Origin: Candidatus Methylomirabilota bacterium
Lineage (GTDB): Bacteria; Methylomirabilota; Methylomirabilia; Rokubacteriales; CSP1-6
DNA: 62,759 nucleotides
Direction of reading: 5' to 3'
NCBI GenBank assembly: GCA_035315345.1
Contig: DATFYA010000082.1
Coordinates: forward strand, 1 to 62,759
Of this stretch, positions 1 through 8,364 are shown in pieces. Each line of letters starts with the position of its first letter. Position 1 is the first letter of the stretch. Below the pieces are notes generated by a model, which was given only the letters and a program-made list of their open reading frames with translations, searched no databases and was not told where the DNA came from. Both the position numbers and the translations under genes were made by a program.

Positions 1-279
1 GCCACCGACGCCATGCTCGGCAGCGGCTACCAGTCGGTCATGGAGAGCGATCTCCTCAAGAAGGGCTGGGCGAAGTGGGGCGACGTGCCGACGATCCTCG
101 ACGTCTGGAAGCGCGCGTCCAACTTCTCCGACGTGGTGCCCGCGGTCTCCCAGAAGTGGTATCCGCGCTGGAGCGACGCCATGAACGTCGAGCTGACCGC
201 GTGCCTGCAGGGCAAGATCACCGCCGACCAGGCGTGCGACAACATGGTCGCCGCCGTCGCGAAGGCCAAGAGCGCCTGA
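1..279 (+). CDS. ABC sugar-type solute-binding protein, C-terminal end (partial)
   Basis: The reading frame is already open at base 1 and ends at 277-279, so only about the last 92 residues of the protein are present. The visible part is helical and contains W..WGD and WYPRWSDAMN followed by a tail of the type '..CLQGKITADQACDNM..A', which is typical of the C-terminal lobe of family 1 (sugar) periplasmic binding proteins. Two MalF/MalG-type permease genes follow immediately and fit this. The protein would bind substrate in the periplasm and deliver it to the permeases downstream. The substrate cannot be told from this fragment. Confidence 0.8.
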   Translation, partial: ATDAMLGSGYQSVMESDLLKKGWAKWGDVPTILDVWKRASNFSDVVPAVSQKWYPRWSDAMNVELTACLQGKITADQACDNMVAAVAKAKSA

Positions 280-286
280 CCTCGCG

Positions 287-1204
287 GTGAGCCCGGCAAC
301 CGCGCTCCGGCGCGGCGAGCTGTCGGCGGGACGGCTGGCGGCGCTGATGAACGCGCCGTCGATCCTGTGCCTGGCGCTGGTGCTGGCCTACCCGATCGGC
401 TACGCGGGCTACCTGTCCCTGCACGAGGTGAGCCTGCGCCAGTTGCGCACGGGCGAGTTCCCGTTCGCCGGCCTGGCCAACTTCGCGCGGCTCGTCCGGG
501 ACGAGCTCTTCTGGCTCTCGCTCCGGCACACGCTGGTCTTCGTCGCCGCCTCGGTGGCCCTCGAGGTGGTGATCGCCCTCGTCATCGCGCTGATCGTGAA
601 CGAGGAGCGGGTGTGGCTCTCGCGGGTGACCCGCGTGCTGATCCTGGTCCCCTGGGCGGTGCCGCCGATCGTCAACGGACTGCTCTGGTCGTTCATCCTC
701 AACGCCCAGTACGGCTATCTCAACCGCGTGCTGTCGGCGCTCGGGCTCATCGACGGCTACGTGAACTGGCTGGGCAACCCGACGCTCGCGATGGCCGCGG
801 TGATCGCCGCGTACGTGTGGCGCACGACCCCGTTCAACATCCTCCTCTACCACGCGGCGCTCCAGGGCATCCCGCGCGAGCTGTACGAGGCGGCGGAGGT
901 GGACGGCGCCTCGGGCTGGTCGGCGTTCTGGAGCCTCACCCTGCCCCTGCTGCGCCCGATCCTCGCGGTGACGCTGGTGCTGCGCACCACCTTCGCCTTC
1001 ATGGTGTTCGACGAGATCCTGGCCATCACCCAGGGCGGCCCGGGCAACGACACGTGGGTGGCGGCCTGGTACACCTACAAGATGGCGTTCCAGCCGCCCT
1101 TCAACGTCGGCCTCGGGGCCGCCTCCGCGTGGGGGCTCACGCTGATCATCGGCGCCGTCGCGCTCCTGTACGTGCGCTTCGTCTACCGGCGGGTGGAGTG
1201 GTGA
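287..1204 (+). CDS. ABC sugar transporter permease, MalF type
   Basis: 305-residue integral membrane protein with about six hydrophobic segments, starting at GTG seven bases after the binding-protein stop. The cytoplasmic loop that docks the ATPase (EAA loop) is visible at about residues 204-228 as EAAEVDGASGW..F..LTLPLL. Length and layout match the MalF/UgpA subfamily. It pairs with the next gene, whose GTG start overlaps this stop codon (GTGA at 1201-1204), so the two permeases are translationally coupled. No ATPase gene is visible in the window; it may lie upstream or be shared with another system. Confidence 0.93.
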   Translation: MSPATALRRGELSAGRLAALMNAPSILCLALVLAYPIGYAGYLSLHEVSLRQLRTGEFPFAGLANFARLVRDELFWLSLRHTLVFVAASVALEVVIALVIALIVNEERVWLSRVTRVLILVPWAVPPIVNGLLWSFILNAQYGYLNRVLSALGLIDGYVNWLGNPTLAMAAVIAAYVWRTTPFNILLYHAALQGIPRELYEAAEVDGASGWSAFWSLTLPLLRPILAVTLVLRTTFAFMVFDEILAITQGGPGNDTWVAAWYTYKMAFQPPFNVGLGAASAWGLTLIIGAVALLYVRFVYRRVEW

Positions 1205-2091
1205 GCCGCCGTCTGCCGTGGCCGCGGCGCGCGGCGCTCTGGCTCGCGAACGTCCTGGCGATCGCGTTCCTGATCGCGCCGCTGGCGCCCCTCGTCCTGT
1301 CGGCCGTCCAGTCGGAGAAGACCCTGCAGGGCGACACGCGGGCGCTCCTGCCGCGCGAGTACACCGCGGCCAACTTCCGGCTCATCCTCTCCGCCGGCGC
1401 CGAGCGGGGGCCGATCTTCCAGCAGGTGTCGTACCTGCCCAAGTCGGTCGAGCGCTTCCCGACCGCGTTCCTCAACAGCCTCATCGTCGGCGTCGCGGTC
1501 ACGCTCATCGCGCTCGTCCTGGCCAGCCTCTCGGCCTACACCATCGCCCGGCTCCGGGTGCGCTGGACGCGGGCGCTGCTCCAGATGAGCGCGCTGAGCC
1601 GGATGGTGCCGCTCATCGTCCTGATGGTCCCGCTGTACGTGCTGTTCCGGACCTACGGGCTCCTGAACTCGCTCGCCGGCGTGATCCTCGCCGAGGTCGG
1701 CTTCCTGATCCCGTACGCCATCATGATCCTGGTGCCGTACTTCGCGTCCTTCCCGGGGGAGCTGGAGGACGCGGCCCGGATCGATGGCTGCACGCGCTTC
1801 ACCGCGTTCCTCCGGATGATCCTGCCGCTCTCGACCCCGGGCCTGGCCGCCTGCGCGGTGATCCTGTTCATCATCTCCTGGCACGAGCTGCTGATCCCCC
1901 TGATCGTGGTCAGCCGGCCGGAGGCCATGACCGTGCCGGTGATCCTGGCCGGGCTCGTCTCCGACTACTTCGTGTTCTTCACCCTCATGATGGCGATCTG
2001 CCTGCTCGGCCTCCTGCCCACGCTGGCGCTGGTGCTGCTCCTGCAGAAGTACGTGGTGCGCGGGCTGGTCTCGGGCGCGGTGAAAGGCTAA
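1201..2091 (+). CDS. ABC sugar transporter permease, MalG type
   Basis: 296-residue membrane protein, second permease of the carbohydrate importer. The start is the GTG that overlaps the previous stop. The EAA loop is seen as EDAARIDGC..F..F..MILPLSTPG near residues 190-215, followed by the hydrophobic C-terminal segments typical of MalG. Compared with canonical MalG it has a somewhat long periplasmic stretch after the first membrane segment (about residues 40-85). It should form the heterodimeric channel with the MalF-type subunit. Substrate specificity is unknown; the dehydrogenase just downstream suggests a sugar or polyol. Confidence 0.92.
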   Translation: MSRRLPWPRRAALWLANVLAIAFLIAPLAPLVLSAVQSEKTLQGDTRALLPREYTAANFRLILSAGAERGPIFQQVSYLPKSVERFPTAFLNSLIVGVAVTLIALVLASLSAYTIARLRVRWTRALLQMSALSRMVPLIVLMVPLYVLFRTYGLLNSLAGVILAEVGFLIPYAIMILVPYFASFPGELEDAARIDGCTRFTAFLRMILPLSTPGLAACAVILFIISWHELLIPLIVVSRPEAMTVPVILAGLVSDYFVFFTLMMAICLLGLLPTLALVLLLQKYVVRGLVSGAVKG

Positions 2092-2093
2092 GC

Positions 2094-3113
2094 ATGCGCT
2101 TCGGGCTGATCGGCTACGGGCTGTGGGGCCGGCACCACGCGACTGCCATCCGCAAGGCGCCCGGCGCGATCCTGGCCGCCATCGCCTGCCGGAGCGAGGC
2201 GACGGCCGCGCTGGCGCGGCGGGACTTCCCCGACGTGCCGGTGCACCTGGACTACCGCGAGCTGCTCGCGCGCCCCGACGTGGACGTGGCCGACCTGGTG
2301 GTGCCCAACCACCTGCACGAGGAGATCGGCGTCGCCGCCCTCGACCAGGGCAAGGACGTGCTGCTCGAGAAGCCGATGGCGGCCACCGCGGAGCAGTGCG
2401 ATCGGCTCCTCACGGCGGCCCGCCGGTCCGGGCGGGTCCTCACGGTCGGCCACGAGCTGAGGCTCTCCACCCAGTGGGGCCGCGTGAAGGCCATCATCGA
2501 CGCCGGTGACATCGGCGAGCCGGTGTACGCGCTCCACACCCTCTTCCGCTTTCCCTACCGGCCGGGCGCCGACGGCTGGCGTCACGATCGGTCGCGCGTG
2601 GGCTCGTGGATCCTCGAGGAGCCCGTCCACGCCTTCGATTCCCTCATGTGGTATCTCGAGCGCCACGGCGACCCGCTGTCGGTCCTGGCCCTCGGCAACG
2701 GCCGGCGCGCCGAGGAAGGCATGGAGGACAACTTCACCGCGCTCCTGCGCTTCCGCGGCGGCGCCTACGCCGTCGTCACCGAGACGCTCGCCGCCTTCGA
2801 GTACCACCACGTGACCGAGGTGGTCGGGCGCGAGGGCGCCATCCGCGCCTGGTGGTCCGGCACCCTCGACCGCACGCGCCAGCCCGCGTTCGAGCTGAAG
2901 GTCACGCGGCGCGGCGCGGCGGAGGCCGAGACCGTCACCCTGGCCGCGTCCGGCGAGCTGTTCGAGCTGGAGACCCAGCTCGCGCAGGCGGTGGTGGCCT
3001 TCCGCGCGCGACGTCCGCTGGTGTCGGGCGAAGAGGCGCGCAAGCGCGTGATCGTGTGCGTCGAGGCGGAGCGCTCTCTGCGCGAGCGGCGGGAGATCCC
3101 GCTCACCTTCTAG
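2094..3113 (+). CDS. Gfo/Idh/MocA family NAD(P)-dependent oxidoreductase
   Basis: 339-residue protein beginning with the Rossmann motif GLIGYGLWGRHH and containing the family signature LLEKPMA at about residues 91-97, whose EKP lysine is catalytic in this family. A later segment (WILEEPVHAFDSLMWYL) carries the expected active-site histidine. The ATG is two bases after the permease stop, so the gene belongs to the sugar-transport operon and probably oxidises or reduces the imported sugar, polyol or inositol derivative. The actual substrate cannot be assigned from sequence. Confidence 0.92.
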   Translation: MRFGLIGYGLWGRHHATAIRKAPGAILAAIACRSEATAALARRDFPDVPVHLDYRELLARPDVDVADLVVPNHLHEEIGVAALDQGKDVLLEKPMAATAEQCDRLLTAARRSGRVLTVGHELRLSTQWGRVKAIIDAGDIGEPVYALHTLFRFPYRPGADGWRHDRSRVGSWILEEPVHAFDSLMWYLERHGDPLSVLALGNGRRAEEGMEDNFTALLRFRGGAYAVVTETLAAFEYHHVTEVVGREGAIRAWWSGTLDRTRQPAFELKVTRRGAAEAETVTLAASGELFELETQLAQAVVAFRARRPLVSGEEARKRVIVCVEAERSLRERREIPLTF

Positions 3114-3115
3114 CC

Positions 3116-3334
3116 GTGATCACACGCCGGGAGCTCGAGCGATGGCTGCTGCGCGAGGGCGCCGTCCGGGTGAAGCGCGCCGACGGGCACAAGCACTTCA
3201 ATCTTCGAGGCCATCACGTGGTGGTCCTTGGCCACGGGCCCCAGACACTCAGCGCTACCAGCCTGTCGCTCGTGCTGAAGCAGCTCGAGCAGGCCGGGTA
3301 CAGCCGGGAGCAGCTCAGACGCGAGTGGGCCTGA
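3116..3334 (+). CDS. HicA-like small protein (solitary)
   Basis: 72-residue protein starting at a GTG two bases after the dehydrogenase stop. It matches the dsRNA-binding-like HicA/YcfA fold: a helix with RRELERWLLREGAV, a strand, then GHKHF, where HicA toxins carry the catalytic histidine (usual form GSHH.F), and a final helix SLVLKQLEQAGYS. HicA toxins are mRNA interferases normally encoded next to a HicB antitoxin. No HicB-like frame follows; the next 95 bases hold a promoter. It may therefore be a domesticated or orphan HicA. The family call is good; toxicity is not established. Confidence 0.7.
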   Translation: MITRRELERWLLREGAVRVKRADGHKHFNLRGHHVVVLGHGPQTLSATSLSLVLKQLEQAGYSREQLRREWA

Positions 3335-3357
3335 CCGAACCGCGGGCAGGCAGGCGG

Positions 3358-3386
3358 TTGACAAGGCGCCCGGCCTGTCCATAATG
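3358..3386 (+). promoter_or_regulatory. Sigma70-type promoter for the peptide ABC operon
   Basis: TTGACA at 3358-3363 (perfect -35) is followed after 16 bases by CATAAT at 3380-3385 (five of six match to the -10). It lies 44 bases upstream of the binding-protein ATG, which has a GGGAGG ribosome-binding site about seven bases before the start. It separates the transcription of the peptide importer from the upstream sugar operon. Confidence 0.7.
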
Positions 3387-3429
3387 GGCGCACTTTCCGA
3401 GCCCCTCCACCCGACCGAGGGAGGCGACC

Positions 3430-5034
3430 ATGATCCGATCCTTCGTCCTGGCCGCGTGCGCAGCGCTCGTGATCCTGACCCTGCCCCCGCCCGCGGACGC
3501 GCAGCAGCCCAAGCGGGGCGGCACCGTCCGGCTCGCCGACCGTGAGGCGCCCAACCTCGATCCGCACCTCTCGATCAGCTTCCTGACCCACTCGTGGGCG
3601 AGCATGGCCTACAGTCAGCTCGTTCGCTTCCCCCACGGTCCCGAGCAGAAGCACACCGCCGACTTCTCGATCCTCCCGGACCTCGCCGAGAAGTGGGAGT
3701 ACCCGAGCCCGACCACGGTGGTCTTCACGCTCCGCAAGGGGGTGAAGTTCCACAACAAGCCGCCGGTGAACGGGCGCGAGGTCACCTCGGCCGACGTGAA
3801 GTACTCGCTCGAGCGCTTCATGGCGAAGTCCGGGTTCAAGTCGCGCCTCGACCAGGTCCAGTCGATCGAGACGCCGGACCGCTACACGGTCCGGATCACC
3901 CTCAAGGAGCCCTTCGCGCCGCTGCTCAACCACCTGGCCAGCCCGGCGTTCACCGCGATCCTGCCGAAGGAGGTCGAGGATCAGTTCGGCGACTTCAATC
4001 GCCCCGAGGCCATCATCGGCACCGGCCCCTTCATGCTGAAGTCGTACCAGAAGGGCGTGCGGATCGTCTGGGAGCGCAACCCCGACTACTACGTCAAGGG
4101 CCTGCCCTACGTGGATTCGGTGGAGCTCGAGATCACGCCGGACGGCAACACCCGGCTCTCGCTCCTCCGCGCGGGCAAGGTCGACTTCGGGCACATGTGG
4201 GGTTACGCGAGCGTCGAGGAAGGCAAGTCGCTCCAGAAGACCAACCCCGACCTCTCGATCACCCCGACGCAGATCATCGGCATGGGCATCATCTACATGC
4301 GCACCGATCAGCCCCCCTTCAACGACGTGCGCGTGCGGCGAGCAGTGGCGCTGGCCATCGACCGCAAGACCTGGAACGACGGGCTCTACGCGGGCGAGGC
4401 GTGCATCGACAGCGGCCCGGTGCCCTGCGCGATGAAGGAGTGGAAGATCGACCCCGCCAGGCTCGATCCCGCGAAGGCGAAGTACCTCACCGGCTACGAT
4501 CCCGCCGAGGCCAGGAAGCTCCTGGCCGAGGCCGGGCACCGCGGCGGCTTCGCCACGCCCGCCTTCCACTGGCCGGGCTACGCGCCGCCCTGGCGCTCGA
4601 TCTACGAGCTGGCCGCCGACAACCTGAGCAAGGTCGGCATCCAGGTCGAGCTGAAGCCCGAGGAGTACGGGAAGTACATCTCGACCACCTACCTGGGCAA
4701 GTTCGAGAAGATGGCCATCGGCCCCATCACGCCGTTCACCGAGATCGACGACTGGCTCTACGGCACCCACGCCCCCGAGCAGCCCAACAACCGCAGCCAC
4801 GTGGCCGACGCCGAGCTGAACCGGATGCTGATCGCGCAGCGCCGCGAGCTCGACCCGAAGAAGCGCAAGGAGATGATCGACGAGATCCAGCGCTACCTGG
4901 CGGACAAGGCCTACTACGTCTACTTCCCCAACGGGCCCCAGTACATCTCCCACGCCCGGCACGTCAAGGGCTTCAAGCACCACGACGGCTACGGCATGGG
5001 GCTCAAGTACATGTACACCTGGATCGACCGCTGA
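3430..5034 (+). CDS. ABC transporter substrate-binding protein, peptide/nickel family (SBP_bac_5)
   Basis: 534 residues with a Sec signal peptide (about residues 1-25, cleavage after PADAQ). The mature start KRGGTVRLADREAPNLDPH is typical of DppA/OppA-type binding proteins, as are the later motifs W..PSPTTVVFTLRKGVKFHN, GTGPFML and DVRVRRAVALAIDRK. It should bind oligopeptides or a related ligand in the periplasm and feed the two permeases that follow. The start is supported by a promoter and a strong Shine-Dalgarno sequence. No ATPase genes follow, so this operon also lacks its energy component in the window. Confidence 0.95.
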   Translation: MIRSFVLAACAALVILTLPPPADAQQPKRGGTVRLADREAPNLDPHLSISFLTHSWASMAYSQLVRFPHGPEQKHTADFSILPDLAEKWEYPSPTTVVFTLRKGVKFHNKPPVNGREVTSADVKYSLERFMAKSGFKSRLDQVQSIETPDRYTVRITLKEPFAPLLNHLASPAFTAILPKEVEDQFGDFNRPEAIIGTGPFMLKSYQKGVRIVWERNPDYYVKGLPYVDSVELEITPDGNTRLSLLRAGKVDFGHMWGYASVEEGKSLQKTNPDLSITPTQIIGMGIIYMRTDQPPFNDVRVRRAVALAIDRKTWNDGLYAGEACIDSGPVPCAMKEWKIDPARLDPAKAKYLTGYDPAEARKLLAEAGHRGGFATPAFHWPGYAPPWRSIYELAADNLSKVGIQVELKPEEYGKYISTTYLGKFEKMAIGPITPFTEIDDWLYGTHAPEQPNNRSHVADAELNRMLIAQRRELDPKKRKEMIDEIQRYLADKAYYVYFPNGPQYISHARHVKGFKHHDGYGMGLKYMYTWIDR

Positions 5035-5046
5035 TCGGCGGCGGCC

Positions 5047-5994
5047 GTGCACCAGTACGTCCTGCGCCGATTCGCCCTCGCGGTGCCGACGCTGTTCCTG
5101 GTGAGCGTCATCGTGTTCGTCATGATGCGCCTCATGCCCGGCGACGTCGTCCTCCGCATGGTGGAGGGGCAGGCCTACGCCCCGACGATCGAGGCGATGC
5201 GCAAGGACCTCGGCCTGGACCGGCCCGCCTACGTGCAGTATGCGGAGTGGGTCGGAGGCATCCTCACCCGCGGTGACTTCGGCCGCTCCTACTGGACGCG
5301 CCAGCCCATCTGGGACGAGTTCGCCCGCCGCTTCCCGGTGACGCTCGAGCTGGCCGTCCTGACGATCCTGGTCTCGGTGGTGATCGGCGTCGCGATCGGC
5401 ATCGTCTCCGCGGTGCGCCAGGACAGCGCCGCCGACTACGCCGGGCGCGTGCTGGCCATCCTGGCGCTCTCCGTGCCGTACTTCGGCCTGGCGGTGGTGG
5501 TGGTCGTCGTCCCGGCCATCCTGTTCAAGTGGACGCCGGTCTGGACCTACGTGCCGTTCACCGAGAATCCCCTCGCCAACCTCAAGATCATGCTGGTCCC
5601 CGCCCTCGTCTTCGGGATCACCCGGGCCGGGCCCATCATGCGCATCATGCGCTCGGCCCTGCTCGACGTCCTCCGCCAGGAGTACATCCGCACCGCGTGG
5701 TCCAAAGGCCTCCCGGAGCGCGGCATCGTGCTGCGGCACGCGCTCAAGAACGCGCTGATCCCGGTCATCAGCCTCATCGGGCTGCAGATGCCGCTCTACA
5801 TCGGCGGCTCGGTGATCATGGAAACCATCTTCCGGCTGCCCGGCGTGGGGCTCTTCTTCTTCGAGGCGCTCACCCGCATGGACTATCCGGTCGTCCAGTC
5901 GGTCAACCTCATCGTGGCGACCATGGTGGTGGGCCTCAACCTGGCGATCGATCTCTCGTATGCCTTCCTCGACCCGCGCATCCGATACCGGTAG
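5047..5994 (+). CDS. ABC transporter permease, DppB type
   Basis: 315-residue inner-membrane permease beginning with GTG 12 bases after the binding-protein stop. The N-terminus YVLRRFALAVPTLFLVSVIVFVMMR is the canonical DppB/OppB first membrane helix, followed by a PGD motif and the periplasmic loop with the conserved W..G.L..GDFG segment. The EAA loop region is near EYIRTAWSKGLPERGIVLRHALKNA. It forms the channel together with the DppC-type gene, which starts inside the end of this gene. Confidence 0.95.
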   Translation: MHQYVLRRFALAVPTLFLVSVIVFVMMRLMPGDVVLRMVEGQAYAPTIEAMRKDLGLDRPAYVQYAEWVGGILTRGDFGRSYWTRQPIWDEFARRFPVTLELAVLTILVSVVIGVAIGIVSAVRQDSAADYAGRVLAILALSVPYFGLAVVVVVVPAILFKWTPVWTYVPFTENPLANLKIMLVPALVFGITRAGPIMRIMRSALLDVLRQEYIRTAWSKGLPERGIVLRHALKNALIPVISLIGLQMPLYIGGSVIMETIFRLPGVGLFFFEALTRMDYPVVQSVNLIVATMVVGLNLAIDLSYAFLDPRIRYR

Positions 5995-6898
5995 CGCGCT
6001 GGCGCTGCCCGGCGCGCCCCCGGCGGCGGCCGTCCGGGCGGCCCCGCGGCCGTGGTACCTCGACGTCTGGCCGCAGCTGCTCCGGCGCAAGCCGCTCGGC
6101 GTGGTCGGCGGCGTCATCGTGCTGGTCATGCTGGCCGCGGCCCTGGGCGCGGAGATGCTGTCGCCCTACGGCTTCGCGGAGACGAGCCTGCGCGAGCGCC
6201 TGCAGTCGGCGAGCGCCGCCCACTGGCTCGGCACCGACCACCTCGGGCGCGATCTGCTCACCCGCATCCTCTACGGCGCGCGCATCTCGCTCTACGTCGG
6301 GTTCGGGGCCATCGCGCTGGGCGCGGCGCTGGCCAGCCTCATCGGGGTCGGCTCGGCGTACTTCGGCGGCCGCGTGGATCTGTGGGCGCAGCGCGGCGTG
6401 GACGCCTGGATGGCCTTCCCCGGCCTCCTGCTCCTGATGACGATCCTCTCGCTCCTGGGCCCGAGCGTGCTCAACATCACGCTCGTGCTCGGCGTCGCCT
6501 TCGGCATCCAGAACTCCCGCGTCGTGCGGAGCGCGGCGCTCACCATCAAGGAGCTGACGTACGTGGAAGGCGCGCTCGCGCTCGGGTCCACCCACCTGCG
6601 CATCACCGCCGCCCACATCCTGCCCAACGTGCTGCCCACGATCATCGTGGTGGCGACAACCGGGCTGTCCACCGTCATCCTGACCGAGGCGAGCCTGTCC
6701 TTCCTCGGCCTCGGAGTGCCGCCGCCCTACCCGACCTGGGGCGGCATGCTGTCGCTGGCCGGGCTCGACCACATGTACCAGGCGCCCTGGCTCGCGATCT
6801 ACCCGGCGGCGGCGCTGTCGCTGGCGGTCTTCGGGTTCAACATGCTGGGTGACGCGCTCCGGGATCTGCTCGACCCGCGCCTGCGCGGCGGGGGCTGA
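5960..6898 (+). CDS. ABC transporter permease, DppC type
   Basis: 312-residue permease. The chosen ATG at 5960 overlaps the dppB-type gene by 35 bases; a GTG near 6052 (before the WYLDVWPQLL stretch) is a possible shorter start. The protein shows HWLGTDHLGRDLLTRILYGAR and the EAA-type loop YVEGALALGSTHLRITAAHILPN, both diagnostic of DppC/OppC. A segment of this gene (about 6329-6504) is duplicated near 11.4 kb as a gene fragment. Neighbouring genes define a peptide/nickel-type importer lacking local ATPases. Confidence 0.94.
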   Translation: MPSSTRASDTGSALALPGAPPAAAVRAAPRPWYLDVWPQLLRRKPLGVVGGVIVLVMLAAALGAEMLSPYGFAETSLRERLQSASAAHWLGTDHLGRDLLTRILYGARISLYVGFGAIALGAALASLIGVGSAYFGGRVDLWAQRGVDAWMAFPGLLLLMTILSLLGPSVLNITLVLGVAFGIQNSRVVRSAALTIKELTYVEGALALGSTHLRITAAHILPNVLPTIIVVATTGLSTVILTEASLSFLGLGVPPPYPTWGGMLSLAGLDHMYQAPWLAIYPAAALSLAVFGFNMLGDALRDLLDPRLRGGG

Positions 6899-6962
6899 CC
6901 CGCCGGCGCGACACGGCGCCGTAACGCTGTGGCCATTTTCTGCGGGGCGGTTGGCTCGGCTT

Positions 6963-7217
6963 CTACGGAAAGGGAAGCGCTGCGGTGACGTCGGTCTTGC
7001 TGAAATCCGGGCCCTTGACGATGCCGGCGCGGCGGATCAGCGTATCGAACTGGCCTCGGCCGCCAGCATTGGTCTGCGCCTCGACGACGACCGCGGCCTC
7101 GACGAAGTTGCCGGCGGAAACGCGCATCGTGTCGGCCTCGGCAAGGGCGCGAGCGTAACGTTCGGCGTCGGGCTCATCGAACAGGATGGCGAGCAGCGCC
7201 GAAGTGTCCACGATCAT
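6963..7217 (-). pseudogene. vapC: VapC PIN-domain toxin with internal in-frame deletion
   Basis: Minus-strand 84-residue frame starting MIVDTSALLAIL, which contains the first PIN acidic residue (D4) and a second conserved acidic residue in NFVEAAVV. Residues 1-67 look like a normal VapC, but RRAGIV is joined directly to KGPDFSKTDVTAAL, which is the normal C-terminal end. Family members are about 130 residues long and have roughly 45 more residues between these points, including the NFGDCFAYALA segment with two catalytic aspartates. The sequence therefore indicates an in-frame internal deletion that removes half of the active site. It overlaps vapB by four bases (ATGA). Probably inactive as an RNase but may still bind VapB. 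Confidence 0.75.
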
Positions 7218-7465
7218 CGGGGAAGGCCCCTGTCGTCATAGAGCAGGTCGGCGTGATCGACTGGCTCGCCCTTGAGGGTTCCGGCGCAGCGGCGGCCAAT
7301 CGCAAGCAACTCGGCGGCGGTAGCCTCGGGCCGCTTGCGGCGGCGGACGCGTTCGAGGCGCTCCCGCAGGGCCTCGGTCACCGCGCGGGTCATGGTTTCG
7401 CCGGTTTCCTTGGCAAGTGCCCGGGCTAGATGGTGGGCTTCGGCGTCTTTGATGTTCAGGGACAT
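7214..7465 (-). CDS. vapB: VapB-type antitoxin
   Basis: 83-residue protein MSLNIKDAEAHHLARALAKETGETMT.., the usual start of VapB antitoxins of the PSK/ribbon-helix-helix type, with a toxin-binding C-terminal tail (HADLLYDDRGLPR). It is complete and overlaps the damaged vapC by four bases in the usual antitoxin-first order. A 7-bp perfect inverted repeat lies 21 bases upstream of the start codon and is a likely autoregulatory operator. It may continue as a free DNA-binding protein now that its partner is damaged. Confidence 0.85.
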   Translation of the reverse strand: MSLNIKDAEAHHLARALAKETGETMTRAVTEALRERLERVRRRKRPEATAAELLAIGRRCAGTLKGEPVDHADLLYDDRGLPR

Positions 7466-7486
7466 GGCGGCGTCACGAACTCCCCT

Positions 7487-7504
7487 GGTAGAACAGTTTC
7501 TACC
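7487..7504. promoter_or_regulatory. Inverted repeat, probable VapB operator
   Basis: GGTAGAA-CAGT-TTCTACC: perfect 7-bp arms around four bases, 21 bases upstream of the vapB start. Position and symmetry fit the autoregulatory operator of a VapBC operon; the binding itself is inference. Confidence 0.55.
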
Positions 7505-7639
7505 TGTCCTCAGACTGCCAGATAAGCGCGTGTGATGCCAAGCGTATCCTCTTTTCCCGGGGTGAAGTCTGGGTGGTGCCTGCCGGGCGCAGCCCGGTGC
7601 TTTATCCGGACGCTGCTCGGCCCCTTCGCGTAGTCGAGC

Positions 7640-8323
7640 TCATTCGCCGCGGCGCGCCGGCACGGTGAACGTGAACGTCGAGCCCTGCCCGACCTGACTC
7701 TTGACCCAGATCTTGCCCCCGTGGAGCTCGATGAACTTCCGCGATAGCGCCAGGCCAAGCCCGGTGCCTTCCACCTTCTTGTCGGCCGGCCCCACCTGCC
7801 GAAACTCCTCGAACACCGCCTCCCGATCCTCCGGCGCGATGCCGACTCCTGTGTCGTTGACCGAGACCTCAACGGAGCCGTCCGCCGGCTTCACCCCGAC
7901 TTCGATCCGGCCGCCCTCGGGGGTGAACTTGATCGCATTCGAGAGCAGGTTGAGGAGCACTTGGCGGATCTTTCGCTCGTCACCCTGGACCTCACCAAGC
8001 CGATCGTCGATGGTGGTGTGCAGTGCGATGCTCCTGCGCGCGGCCCGCTCGCGGACCAGGGTCAGCGCATTGTCGATGGCCATCGTCAGGTCGAAGTCCG
8101 TCACCTCGAGGTCCATGCGCCCCGCTTCGATCTTGGACAGGTCGAGGATGTCGTTGATGAGGGCGAGGAGGTGCTGCCCGGAGGCGTGGATGTCCTTCAG
8201 GTACTCGTCCTGCTTCTCGTTCAGCTCGCCGAACATTCGTGCGCTGAGCACCTCGGAGAACCCGATGATCGCAATGTCGGTATCCCCCGAAATCGACCTG
8301 TGCGTGCGTTCACGACTGTCCAA
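7640..8323 (-). pseudogene. Histidine kinase remnant (dimerisation part and ATPase domain only)
   Basis: 227-residue minus-strand frame. From about residue 19 it matches the second half of a HisKA domain (IIGFSEVLS..., LLALINDILDLSKIEAGRM) and then a complete HATPase_c domain with N box (LLNLLSNAIKFTPEGG), DTGVGIAPEDRE, and GTGLGLALSRKFIELHGG. The H-box that should precede IIGFSEVL (usual form SHELRTPLNA) is replaced by ISGDTDIA, so the phospho-accepting histidine and the entire sensor region are missing. It begins 41 bases after the stop of an ABC binding-protein gene. Best read as a 5'-truncated kinase left by a rearrangement. Confidence 0.75.
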
Positions 8324-8364
8324 GGAACCGGGTGCGGTACAGATTGAGGAACTCGGGCATGTCG

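Noticed and set aside
3214-6129. 971-codon minus-strand frame opposite the peptide ABC importer
   Set aside because: Same reason: no domains, while the plus strand encodes conserved transporter proteins throughout.
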